From Uliginosibacterium sp. 31-16 (GTDB lineage: Bacteria > Pseudomonadota > Gammaproteobacteria > Burkholderiales > Rhodocyclaceae): a stretch of DNA of 64,000 nucleotides. Made by a program: the position numbers and the translations under genes. The first letter of the stretch is position 1, and each line of letters begins with the position of its first letter. The stretch spans positions 496,001 through 560,000 of the forward strand of contig NZ_JAVALZ010000001.1 in assembly GCF_030730865.1 (NCBI RefSeq), read 5' to 3'. Shown one piece after another: positions 28,094 to 36,214 of this stretch. The notes under the pieces are model-generated. The model saw only the letters and a program-made list of their open reading frames with translations. It did not search any database and was not told the origin of the DNA.

Positions 28094-29019
28094 ACCTGCA
28101 AACCCTGTGCATTCAGTTCCAGATCGGCGGCGTACAGCGCCACCACCTCATTACCCTGCAAACCCCAGCCCTGCACTGCCGCTTCACGTCGCAACAGCGC
28201 TTCCAGCGCCGCCCGGATCAGCGCCACCTGCATGTCTTCCGCCACGTTGCCGGCAGCGTTGGCTATCTCCACGAAAGCATCGATCAGACGATGCAGATCG
28301 GCCGCCAGACGCGCTACATCCGTCACCCGTGAATAGTGCGTCAGGAACATGCAGGCCGGCTCACGCGCCATCAGCTTGTCGATGCTCGCATGCATCGCGG
28401 CGGGCTCGAACTGCACGGGCGTCGTTGTCGGCAGCACGAAGGCACGCCCGCCAGCATGCACTTCACGATACGAGAGCCCGAACGCGTCACCCGTAAACCA
28501 GCCGCGCGAAGCTGTATCGAAGTAGCAGACGTGATGCCGTGCATGGCCCGGTGTATCGAGTACCTCGATCCAGCGTCCGGCCAGATCAATCATCAGCCCG
28601 TCCACCGCCTCGACCACGCGCTCCGCAGCCACCGGCACCAGTTCGCCATAGGCCTCACGCGCAAACGCCTCGCCATACACCGCTACCGTGCCGGCCCACA
28701 GCTTCGCCGGTTCGATCATGTGCCGCGCGCCACGCGGGTGCACCACCAGTTTCGCATTTGGCAGCACCTGCAACAGCGCACCGGCACCGCCGGCGTGATC
28801 CAGATGCACGTGCGTCAGCAGCAACCAGTCCACGTTTTCGGGCGCAATGCCGATTTCAGCCAGCGCTGCCAGCACGCGCGGCACCGAGTGCGTGGTGCCG
28901 CTCTCGACCAGTGCCGCACGGCCGTCCTGGACGATCAGATGCAGCGCATCCATGCGCGGGCGCAGGTAGCCGCTGTCAATGGCCCAGATGCCGGCACCGA
29001 TATGTTCAATCTCGTTCAT
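28072..29019 (-). CDS. MBL-fold metal-dependent hydrolase
   Basis: 315 residues, no signal peptide. Metallo-beta-lactamase fold with the zinc motif LTHVHLDHAGGAG at ~63-75, a further His in DTPGHARHHVCY, the Asp in WFTGDAFG and a final His in FLTHYSRV. The specific substrate cannot be told; the family includes thioesterases, lactonases and glyoxalase II-like enzymes. The ATG at 29019 overlaps the msrA stop (ATGA). The C-terminal ~70 residues form a helical extension. Confidence 0.82.
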   Translation of the reverse strand: MNEIEHIGAGIWAIDSGYLRPRMDALHLIVQDGRAALVESGTTHSVPRVLAALAEIGIAPENVDWLLLTHVHLDHAGGAGALLQVLPNAKLVVHPRGARHMIEPAKLWAGTVAVYGEAFAREAYGELVPVAAERVVEAVDGLMIDLAGRWIEVLDTPGHARHHVCYFDTASRGWFTGDAFGLSYREVHAGGRAFVLPTTTPVQFEPAAMHASIDKLMAREPACMFLTHYSRVTDVARLAADLHRLIDAFVEIANAAGNVAEDMQVALIRAALEALLRREAAVQGWGLQGNEVVALYAADLELNAQGLQVWLKNRA

Positions 29020-29588
29020 GCGTCCTGCTTCAGCAAAGAAACGAATTTCGTCCGGAATTTCGCCAATTTCGGCGCCACCACATAGGCGCAATAGCCCTGC
29101 CCCGGATGCTGGCGGTAGTAGTCCTGATGGTAGTCCTCGGCAGGGTGGAACAGCGTCGCCGGGCTCAGTTCAGTGACCACCGGCACGGCAAATGCCCCCG
29201 CCAGCCCGGTCAGCGCCTGCGCGGCCTCGTTGCGCTGTGCTTCGTCCAGCCAGAAGATCGCTGATCGGTATTGCGTACCCACATCGTTGCCCTGGCGATT
29301 GAGCTGGGTCGGATCGTGGATCACGAAAAACACCTCCAGCAGATCGCGGAAACTGATCTGTACCGGATCGAACACGATGCGCACGACTTCCGCGTGTCCG
29401 CTCGTGCCGGAGCACACCGCTTCGTAGTCCGGCGCAGGCAAATGCCCGCCCATGTATCCGCAAGTCACCTCGCGAACTCCGCGCAATTCCCGATAAACGG
29501 CATCGAGGCACCAGAAACAGCCGCCAGACAGCACGGCTACAGGCAATCCGGAATGAGCCGCTACGCCATCGGTCAGTTTGTCAGACAT
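29016..29588 (-). CDS. msrA: peptide methionine sulfoxide reductase MsrA
   Basis: 190 residues. Reduces the S-form of methionine sulfoxide in proteins. The catalytic motif GGCFWC (residues 22-27) is present, as is YMGG and YRSAIFWLDEAQ, with a C-terminal PAEDYHQDYYRQHPGQGYC that carries a resolving-type Cys. No signal peptide. First gene of the coupled run msrA-MBL-tcdA-cbiX. Confidence 0.95.
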   Translation of the reverse strand: MSDKLTDGVAAHSGLPVAVLSGGCFWCLDAVYRELRGVREVTCGYMGGHLPAPDYEAVCSGTSGHAEVVRIVFDPVQISFRDLLEVFFVIHDPTQLNRQGNDVGTQYRSAIFWLDEAQRNEAAQALTGLAGAFAVPVVTELSPATLFHPAEDYHQDYYRQHPGQGYCAYVVAPKLAKFRTKFVSLLKQDA

Positions 29589-29680
29589 ATTCGGGAAAAC
29601 CCATGATGTTGTCAGATTTCAGATTCGTACAATGCGCTGGCAGTTTCACCATCCAGACAACCCGTCATCAGGAGGAAACC

Positions 29681-30844
29681 ATGCGATCCATTGCTGTTGC
29701 AGTCGCCTTGGCCGTCAGTGCCATGGCCGTACCGAACGTTCAGGCCGCCAGCGTCAAGTATGCCCCGACCGTGGTCGAACTCAAGCGCGAGAATTTCCAG
29801 AAAGTGGTCGACGGCAAGCCGGTTGATCTCTACACCCTGCGCAACCGGAACGGTGTGACCATCAAGGTCACCAACTACGGCGCAAAGGTCGAGCAGATCC
29901 TGGTGCCGGATCGCAAGGGCGTTTTCGCCGATATTGCACTGGGTTTTGACAGCATTGATTCGGTAATGGCCGGCCAGCCCTCGATGGGCGCGTTCATCGG
30001 CCGCTACGCAAATCGTATCGGCAACGCGAAATTCACGCTGGAAGGCAAGGAATACCAGCTCGCCGCCAACAATGGCATCAACAGCCTGCACGGTGGCGCG
30101 AAAGGCTCGCGCTTCCAGGTCTTCAACGCCCGCCAGCTGTCGCCGAGCGCCGTCGAGCTGAGCTACGTGTTCAAGGATGGTGAAGAGAACTATCCGGGCA
30201 CCCTGCCCGTGACGGTGGTGTATTCGCTCAACGACAAGAACGAGTTCAGCATCGACTGGGTCGCCTCGGCGCAGGACAAGGCCACGGTGGCGAATTTCAC
30301 CGGTCATACCTTCTTCAATCTCGCCGGCGATCCGACCACGCTGAATACCGACTACGTGATGACGGTCAATGCGGACCGTTACCTGCCGGTCGACAAGAAC
30401 CTCACCCCGACCGGCGAAGCAGCCGAAGTGGCTGGCACGCCAATGGACTTCCGCAAACCCAAGGCTTTCGGCAAGGATATCGGGGCCGATTTCGAACAAC
30501 TCAAGCTCGGCAACGGCTACGACCATCACTACGTGCTCAATGCGCCTGCCACTGCCGGCGCACTGAATTTTGCCGCCAGCGCGGTGGACCCCAAGTCCGG
30601 CCGCAGCCTTGAGGTGTGGACCACCGAGCCGGGCGTTCAGCTCTTCTCCGGCAACAATCTGGCCGCCAAGGCGCCACTGGATGCAGGCAAGGGCGGCCGG
30701 CTGTTTGCCTTCCGTGGCGCATTCTGCCTGGAGCCTTCCCATTTCCCTGATGCGCCCAACAAGGCGCACTTCCCGACGACAACCCTCAAGCCCGGCGAGT
30801 TCTATACCGGCAGGATCGTCTACAAGTTCGGGGTCAAGAAGTAG
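29681..30844 (+). CDS. galM: aldose 1-epimerase (galactose mutarotase), exported
   Basis: 387 residues with a clear signal peptide (MRSIAVAVALAVSAMAVPNVQA), so it would act in the periplasm. It interconverts alpha and beta anomers of galactose and other aldoses. Family signs: GAFIGRYANRIGNAKF, NNGINSLHGG with the substrate His, HTFFNLAG with the catalytic His, GYDHHYVL and TTEPGVQLFSGN. AGGAGG lies at ideal distance from ATG 29681. No galactose catabolic genes are near. A terminator follows. Confidence 0.9.
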   Translation: MRSIAVAVALAVSAMAVPNVQAASVKYAPTVVELKRENFQKVVDGKPVDLYTLRNRNGVTIKVTNYGAKVEQILVPDRKGVFADIALGFDSIDSVMAGQPSMGAFIGRYANRIGNAKFTLEGKEYQLAANNGINSLHGGAKGSRFQVFNARQLSPSAVELSYVFKDGEENYPGTLPVTVVYSLNDKNEFSIDWVASAQDKATVANFTGHTFFNLAGDPTTLNTDYVMTVNADRYLPVDKNLTPTGEAAEVAGTPMDFRKPKAFGKDIGADFEQLKLGNGYDHHYVLNAPATAGALNFAASAVDPKSGRSLEVWTTEPGVQLFSGNNLAAKAPLDAGKGGRLFAFRGAFCLEPSHFPDAPNKAHFPTTTLKPGEFYTGRIVYKFGVKK

Positions 30845-30934
30845 GGTACGCGCCCCCGGGCGTGTGCTGCTGCGGGTGTTGCGGCTCTTGCGGAGGCTGC
30901 TGCGCTGTAGTCACTTATCTGCTCCTCCCCTTCG

Positions 30935-30966
30935 GGCCGTCACCTTCTCCGGTGACGGCCTTTTTT
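30935..30966 (+). terminator. terminator of galM (first of two related copies)
   Basis: GGCCGTCACC-TTCTCC-GGTGACGGCC is a perfect 10-bp stem followed by TTTTTT. The 44 bases from ATCTGC (30917) to the T-run closely resemble 31181-31221, which precede the second terminator. Confidence 0.9.
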
Positions 30967-31032
30967 CTGTGCTCGAAGTGCGCCAAAAGGACAACCGTTC
31001 ATCAGGTTGTCTTACAAAGCGGCAACCCCCTA

Positions 31033-31060
31033 TTGTCAGCAGGGGGTAAGTTCGTACAAT
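31033..31060 (+). promoter_or_regulatory. candidate promoter of a small RNA
   Basis: TTGTCA (31033-31038), 16-bp spacer, TACAAT (31055-31060): each hexamer has one mismatch to the sigma-70 consensus. It lies between two terminators, with no protein gene directly downstream. The -35 lies in the loop of a perfect hairpin ACCCCCT/AGGGGGT (31025-31047). Confidence 0.5.
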
Positions 31061-31066
31061 GCACCA

Positions 31067-31228
31067 ATGCACTTTGTAGTGCACCCAAAGCAAAGTACAG
31101 ACAGGCGCTTGCCCTGCAAACCCTGTCCGTCTTGCTGTCGTAACGGTTTTTGCAGAGACCGCTACGAGGTCTGTCTCCAAATCTGCCCTCCGTTGCGGCC
31201 GTCACTCCCCCGAGTGACGGCTTTTTTT
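31067..31228 (+). ncRNA. candidate small RNA between galM and apaH
   Basis: Between the promoter at 31033-31060 and the terminator at 31198-31228 lies a stretch with successive perfect small stems: TGCACT/AGTGCA (31068-31083), GACAGG/CCTGTC (31100-31127), AGACC/GGTCT (31156-31172). No convincing ORF with a ribosome site is present. A transcript of ~160 nt is predicted. It matches no RNA class I can name. The whole 30845-31505 stretch holds no supported protein gene. Confidence 0.45.
31198..31228 (+). terminator. second related terminator, end of candidate small RNA
   Basis: GCCGTCACTC-CCC(C)-GAGTGACGGC, a perfect 10-bp stem, followed by seven T. It shares the CCGTCAC/GTGACGG core and the upstream ATCTGC-CTCC stretch with the galM terminator 260 bp earlier. 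Confidence 0.85.
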
Positions 31229-31244
31229 GTTTACGGCAGCCCCT

Positions 31245-31275
31245 CTGAAGACCCGCATGCAGCGGACTTCTTCAG
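31245..31275. repeat. palindromic intergenic repeat, complete unit
   Basis: CTGAAGA-CCCGC-ATGCA-GCGGAC-TTCTTCAG: the arms pair with one unpaired base per side. This is one of the best copies of the family. It lies between the candidate small RNA terminator and the 3' end of apaH. The remaining bases to 31505 hold no feature I can support. Confidence 0.65.
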
Positions 31276-31505
31276 CCCCCCGCCCTGCACAGGCTTGCCC
31301 GGCAAGGCGGACGGGCATGCCTTGCCCAAGAGGCACGCCAGATGCGACTCTCCGGGGCATGGTCAAAAACTTGAAGAATTTCCGGGCAGATCACCCGCAG
31401 CAGACGAAGCCGTGTTCAGGCTTCACGGCGTGATCGTGAGTCACCTCCGCCGCGGCGCAGAAAGGAGTTCATGCAAACGCCCGCGAGATGACGTGGCCCA
31501 CCGCC

Positions 31506-32345
31506 TCAGTCGCCGGCGAAGTGTCCTTGCGCCGCTGGCGCCCCTTGAACACTGAAAACCGCACGATCTTCCAGGCGCCAGGCTGTCAGACTGCCGCCCC
31601 AGACGCATCCGGAGTCCAGTGCCACCACGTCTCCCATCTCCCGAAAGCCCAGCGCGGACCAATGGCCGTGGAACACGGCATGGGTCCGCCAGCGCGCATC
31701 CGGAAAGTCGTACCAGGGGATGAGTTCAGGCGTGTCCTCGGGGCGGCCTTTGGGTTTGAGGTCGATACTCCCGTCCGGACGCAGGAAGCGCAGGCGGCAC
31801 AGCGCATTGACGATGATGCGCAGGCGATCCGCGCCCGCCAGATCGTCACGCCAGAGCACAGGCTTGCCGCCCCACAGACCACGCAGAAAAGCTTGCCAGT
31901 GTTCGCCACGCAACTCGGCTTCCACTTCTGCAGCCAGGGCCTGCGCTTGCTGGATTGTCCATTGCGGAAGCAGGCCGGCATGCACCATGGCAAAACCGTC
32001 TTCGACGTGAAACAGGGGGCGCCGGCGCAGCCACTCGACCAGTTCGTCACGATCAGGCGCAGAAATCAGGTCTTGCAAGGTATCGCCCGGGCTTGGCTCG
32101 ACCGCTCCGGCAAGCACGGCCAGGAAGAAGAAATCGTGATTCCCCAGCACGCAGGTCGCACGTTCGCCCAACGCCATCAGATCCCGCAATACGGCGACAT
32201 TGCCCGGGCCACGATTGATCATGTCACCGGCGATCCAGAGGCGATCCCGGGCCGGGTCAAAGGCTGTTTTTTCGAGCAGGGCCACGAACTCGGCATGGCA
32301 GCCCTGAATATCGCCAATCACGTAGCGGTAGCGCGTTGCCAGCAC
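31506..32345 (-). CDS. apaH: symmetrical Ap4A hydrolase
   Basis: 279-280 residues. Hydrolyses diadenosine tetraphosphate to two ADP and removes Np4 caps from RNA. The metallophosphatase motifs are in order: YVIGDIQGC (GDxxG), AGDMINRGP (GDxxNRG), CVLGNHDFF (GNHD), MVHAGLLPQW and VFHGHWSALG. I chose the GTG at 32345, which follows the WbpM-like stop by 8 bp with AGG shortly upstream and gives the normal family length; the frame is open to 32396. Last gene of the O-antigen run. Confidence 0.92.
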   Translation of the reverse strand: MLATRYRYVIGDIQGCHAEFVALLEKTAFDPARDRLWIAGDMINRGPGNVAVLRDLMALGERATCVLGNHDFFFLAVLAGAVEPSPGDTLQDLISAPDRDELVEWLRRRPLFHVEDGFAMVHAGLLPQWTIQQAQALAAEVEAELRGEHWQAFLRGLWGGKPVLWRDDLAGADRLRIIVNALCRLRFLRPDGSIDLKPKGRPEDTPELIPWYDFPDARWRTHAVFHGHWSALGFREMGDVVALDSGCVWGGSLTAWRLEDRAVFSVQGAPAAQGHFAGD

Positions 32346-32353
32346 GGCGCCTG

Positions 32354-34234
32354 TTATCCCTTGCGCAGCACGCCGTTGCGGTTTTCTGCGCGACACGGAT
32401 GTTCCAGCGGCATGGGCTGGTACTCGGGCACCCAGCGGCGCAGCTCTGAACGCACCTGTTCGTCGCTCGGACTGGGCGTCGTATGCAGCCAGACATCAAG
32501 CTCCTGCACGAGGTCCGTCACGACCGGACGAGAGCGCGCAATGCGCAGCTTGGGGTGGTGGGTGGGACGGGTCTGCTCGGCGTCTGCGAGCAACTCTTCG
32601 TAGAGTTTCTCGCCAGGGCGCAGACCCGTGAATTCGATGCGGATCTCCTCCTCGGTAAATCCCGAGAGCCGGATCATGTTGCGCGCAAGATCAACGATCT
32701 TGACCGACTCGCCCATGTCCAGCACGAAAATTTCCCCTCCCTCGCCCATCGCGCCCGCTTGCAGAACAAGCAGCGCGGCTTCGGGAATGGACATGAAGTA
32801 ACGCGTGATTTCCGGATGTGTCACCGTTACCGGCCCACCGCAGGCTATCTGCTCTTGAAATTTCGGAATGACGCTGCCATTGCTGCCAAGCACATTGCCA
32901 AAGCGCACGGTTTCAAACAGGGTCCCCGGCTCAGCGGCAGTCAGAGCCTGACACAGCATTTCGGCCAGACGCTTGCTTGCTCCCATCACGTTGGTGGGGT
33001 TGACGGCCTTGTCGGTGGAGATCAGTACGAAACGACTGGCGTGATGCTTTTGCGCGCAACGTGCAACATTCAGGGTGCCGAGCACATTGTTGCGCACCGC
33101 CTGCCAGGCATTGCCCACCTCCATCAAGGGCACATGTTTGTAGGCTGCCGCGTGAAACACGACACGCGGCGAGTAGGCGGCAAATATCTCGTCGAGACGG
33201 CCCCGGTCCTTCACATCGGCAGCAAGCGGAACAACCTCCATCTCGGGGTAGTGGCTCGAAAACCATTGCTCGATGGTGTACAGCGCGTATTCACTCTGTT
33301 CAACCAGAACCAGACGTGAAGGCAGAAAGTGCGCCAACTGGCGGCAGAGCTCGGAACCGATCGACCCCCCGGCCCCGGTAATCAGCACCGTATGCCCGGA
33401 AAGCAGGGCAGCGACCTCGGCACAATCGATCGAAACAGCTTCCCGCCCAAGCAGATCCTCGATCTCGACCCGGCGAATGCTGTTGACCGAGACCTTGCCG
33501 GACATGATGTCTTCCAACGCCGGCACGGTCATCAACTGCAGGCTGGCCTGGGCGCAAAGATCAGCGACCTTGCGACGCAGGCCGACCGATGCCGAAGGAA
33601 TCGCCAGAATGACATGTCTGGCTTTCAGATCCCCTGCCACGTCAGGCAAGGAATCGATGGCACCAATCACGCGATGACAGCCCAGTTCGCGCCCCCATTT
33701 GTTAACGTTGTCGTCAAGAATGCCCACGACACGCCAGTCCGGGCTGCGCTCCATGTCCCGCACCAGCATGGAAGCTGCCCGCCCCGCCCCGATCAGGATC
33801 ACAGGCTTGCCCTGGCCGACCAGAGCACCAAACATGCGATGCTCTTTCCACATCCGGTAGGCCACCCGCCCGCCCGCCATCATGACCGTGAGCAGCAGCG
33901 GGAAAAGCACGACAAAAGAGCGGGGCACCGACGGCTGCGGGTTGAAGAGCAGCGCATAGGCAACCATGGCGGCCAGCGCTCCCGCCACGGCTTTGAGCAC
34001 CCGTTTCAGGTCCGGCAGGCTGGCAAAAATCCACAGCCCCCGATACAAACCGGCCAGCCAGCAAGCCAGTGCGTGTACAGGCACGATGACCAACAGCCCT
34101 GTCGCAATGGTGTGGGCATAGTCGTCCGGCCAGGCAAAATTGAAGCGCAACCAGAATGCCCCCGTCCAGGCCAGAGCGACAGCCGCAAGATCAAACACGA
34201 ATACCAGCAGGGATTTACGACTGATTCTGTGCAT
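32354..34234 (-). CDS. wbpM: WbpM-like UDP-sugar 4,6-dehydratase
   Basis: 626 residues. Four N-terminal membrane helices (to ~135), a nucleotide-binding linker domain (VILIGAGRAASMLVRDMERS), then a C-terminal SDR domain with VLITGAGGSIGSELCRQ. The active site reads STDKAVNPTNVMGASKR, i.e. the Met-Lys form of the FlaA1/WbpM group instead of Tyr-Lys. WbpM turns UDP-GlcNAc into the 4-keto-6-deoxy sugar used for QuiNAc or FucNAc. The start shares bases with the WbpL-like stop (TGATG). WbpV-, WbpL- and WbpM-like genes in this order are known from Pseudomonas O-antigen loci. Confidence 0.9.
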   Translation of the reverse strand: MHRISRKSLLVFVFDLAAVALAWTGAFWLRFNFAWPDDYAHTIATGLLVIVPVHALACWLAGLYRGLWIFASLPDLKRVLKAVAGALAAMVAYALLFNPQPSVPRSFVVLFPLLLTVMMAGGRVAYRMWKEHRMFGALVGQGKPVILIGAGRAASMLVRDMERSPDWRVVGILDDNVNKWGRELGCHRVIGAIDSLPDVAGDLKARHVILAIPSASVGLRRKVADLCAQASLQLMTVPALEDIMSGKVSVNSIRRVEIEDLLGREAVSIDCAEVAALLSGHTVLITGAGGSIGSELCRQLAHFLPSRLVLVEQSEYALYTIEQWFSSHYPEMEVVPLAADVKDRGRLDEIFAAYSPRVVFHAAAYKHVPLMEVGNAWQAVRNNVLGTLNVARCAQKHHASRFVLISTDKAVNPTNVMGASKRLAEMLCQALTAAEPGTLFETVRFGNVLGSNGSVIPKFQEQIACGGPVTVTHPEITRYFMSIPEAALLVLQAGAMGEGGEIFVLDMGESVKIVDLARNMIRLSGFTEEEIRIEFTGLRPGEKLYEELLADAEQTRPTHHPKLRIARSRPVVTDLVQELDVWLHTTPSPSDEQVRSELRRWVPEYQPMPLEHPCRAENRNGVLRKG

Positions 34235-35268
34235 CACGAAATATCCGGTTTTCTGTATTCAACTGGAGCTTCCGGCACCCCGGCACCGCAATGCCAGGCC
34301 AGACCAGAAAGTACGGCCACACTCACCAATGCTGCAGGAATGGCCCAGACAGGCCAAGCCTGAGCGGACAAAGCCAGGGGCCACAAGGCAAACAGATTGA
34401 TGATCAGCACGGATAATGTCACAGGCCGATGCGCACCCGCACGCCGGGAGGCCCACTGGTAGGCATGCGTACGATGTGCATCGGTCACCCGCAGGCGACG
34501 CGCCATTCTGCGTAGTAGTGTAAGCGTGGCATCGACAAAGAACACAGCAATCAAGATCAGCCAGGGCCAGATCGTGGTAGCCCCGGAGACTGTTGCATGC
34601 AAGGCATGCACGGCCAATGCAAAACCAAGGAAGCCACTCCCGGCATCCCCCATGAAAATACGGGCAGGTGGCCAGTTCAACATCAAGAAACCGGTACTGG
34701 CTGCAGCCAGTAGCCACAGTGGCATCGCATCAGCGCCCGTCAGCCACAACAGGGCTCCACCGGCCCCGGCCACGAAAACCGCTTCAGAGCCCGCCAAGCC
34801 GTCGATGCCGTCCATGAAATTGTAGAAATTGATGGCCCAGGCAAGCAGCAGCGTGGCGCTGACATGCCCCAACCAACCCCATTCCAGTACCGCAAAACCC
34901 AGATCAAGATGCTCCCAGCCACCCAGCATCCACACAGAAAAAGCAGCCGCCAGCAGGTGAAAACCGAAACGCCAGCGCGCCGACAACGAAAAAAGATCGT
35001 CCAGAAAACCGACCACGGCAATCAGGCCTCCACCCGCTAACAGGCTCCAGAACAAACCTGAGGGCATTCCGTGCACGAACTGCCAGATCAGCAGCACGCT
35101 CAGATACGTCAGCACGATGGCCAAGCCGCCGCCGCGCGGTGTCGGCACCGTATGCGAACTACGGGCATTGGGCGTATCAATGATGTTCTTCGCCAGCGCG
35201 TAGCGACGGAGCAGGAAAGTTCCGATGACGCTCAACAAGAGCGACAGCGAACACAAGGCGATCTGCAT
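34234..35268 (-). CDS. wbpL: WbpL/WecA-type undecaprenyl-phosphate sugar-1-P transferase
   Basis: 344 residues with about ten or eleven membrane helices. It starts O-antigen assembly by moving a HexNAc-1-phosphate from UDP-sugar to undecaprenyl phosphate in the inner membrane. Motifs: SSHTVPTPRGGGLAI, VVGFLDDLFSL, the catalytic NFYNFMDGIDGLAGSEA, FMGDAGSGFLG and DAHRTHAYQWASRR with the HxxH-type loop. Probable donor is UDP-QuiNAc or UDP-FucNAc, judging from the neighbours. It lies four bases downstream of the WbpV-like gene. Confidence 0.9.
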   Translation of the reverse strand: MQIALCSLSLLLSVIGTFLLRRYALAKNIIDTPNARSSHTVPTPRGGGLAIVLTYLSVLLIWQFVHGMPSGLFWSLLAGGGLIAVVGFLDDLFSLSARWRFGFHLLAAAFSVWMLGGWEHLDLGFAVLEWGWLGHVSATLLLAWAINFYNFMDGIDGLAGSEAVFVAGAGGALLWLTGADAMPLWLLAAASTGFLMLNWPPARIFMGDAGSGFLGFALAVHALHATVSGATTIWPWLILIAVFFVDATLTLLRRMARRLRVTDAHRTHAYQWASRRAGAHRPVTLSVLIINLFALWPLALSAQAWPVWAIPAALVSVAVLSGLAWHCGAGVPEAPVEYRKPDIS

Positions 35269-35272
35269 GTGC

Positions 35273-36214
35273 TCAATCTTCCGGAGGATTCAGATAGCGT
35301 GAAACGGTGCGCCGCAGCCCCTCGTCGAGATCGATAGCCGGGCGCCAGCCCAGCATTGTACGTGCCTTCTCGGCACTGACCTCCAGCTCGCCCGTCAGAC
35401 GGCTCACCGCAGCCCCGACAACAGGCAGATGCTCGCCACACGTCATCAGCCAGCGCGGGACCGGCAGCAAGCGCGCGCGCGCGCCCATCGCCTGCCCAAT
35501 CCGTTTCACCAGATCAGATGTCGTCAGGGTGGCATCTTCGGCCAGAAAAACCTGGCGGCTGGCGGCCGGGTGTTCGCAGCACAGCAGGATCAGGTCCACC
35601 AGGTTCCACACATTCACGTAACTGCGCCGTGCACGCATCCGCCCCAGCGGCAGGGGGACACCACGTTTGACAAGGCCCATCAGACGCTCGAAATTACCGC
35701 CCACGCCCGCGCCATATACCAGAGGCGGTCGAATGATCGTCCACTCCATATCCAAGGCCTCGGCATGCTCGCGCACCTCTTTCTCAGCCAGCCATTTCGA
35801 GCGGCCATACAGATCACAAGGGGCTGGTTCATCGTTTTCCGTCAATGCCCCACCCACCGTGCGCTCCCCGTTCACCTTGATGCTGCTGATGAAGATAAAG
35901 CGCTTCACGCCGGCTTCGGCGGCCTGCTGCACAAGTCGTCGTGTAGCATCCACATTGATCTGCTGATAGGCTCGTACGGCCTCCTTGGGGTTTTCACGCA
36001 TCTGATGCACACGTGCGGCCAGGTGGACAACAGCCTCGACACCTACAAACGCAGCAGACCAATCCTGTGTAGAGGCCAGATCACCCACAAAACAAGCGTC
36101 CTCCGACTGATCCGCCCGCCGGAACACTCGCCTCACGGCATGACCCGCAGCCTCAGCTCGTTCGCAAAACACTCTGCCAACAAAACCGCTCGCACCTGTA
36201 ACGAGAATCTTCAT
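35273..36214 (-). CDS. WbpV-like NAD-dependent epimerase/4-reductase
   Basis: 313 residues, extended SDR fold. Nucleotide motif GASGFVGRVF at 7-16, VVHLAARVHQM, a Ser in FISSIKVNGE and the catalytic YGRSK. The sequence fits the UDP-glucose 4-epimerase-like group that includes WbpV, which reduces the 4-keto sugar made by WbpM to UDP-QuiNAc. The gene order here (GT, WbpV, WbpL, WbpM) supports that role. Overlaps the upstream glycosyltransferase by 4 bp. Confidence 0.78.
   Translation of the reverse strand: MKILVTGASGFVGRVFCERAEAAGHAVRRVFRRADQSEDACFVGDLASTQDWSAAFVGVEAVVHLAARVHQMRENPKEAVRAYQQINVDATRRLVQQAAEAGVKRFIFISSIKVNGERTVGGALTENDEPAPCDLYGRSKWLAEKEVREHAEALDMEWTIIRPPLVYGAGVGGNFERLMGLVKRGVPLPLGRMRARRSYVNVWNLVDLILLCCEHPAASRQVFLAEDATLTTSDLVKRIGQAMGARARLLPVPRWLMTCGEHLPVVGAAVSRLTGELEVSAEKARTMLGWRPAIDLDEGLRRTVSRYLNPPED

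Noticed and set aside
30862..31143. GTG-started frame with a Cys-rich beginning (CCCGCCGSCGGCC)
   Set aside because: No ribosome site, it runs through the galM terminator, and the Cys run comes from a TGC/TGT-rich stretch; the rest has no protein character.
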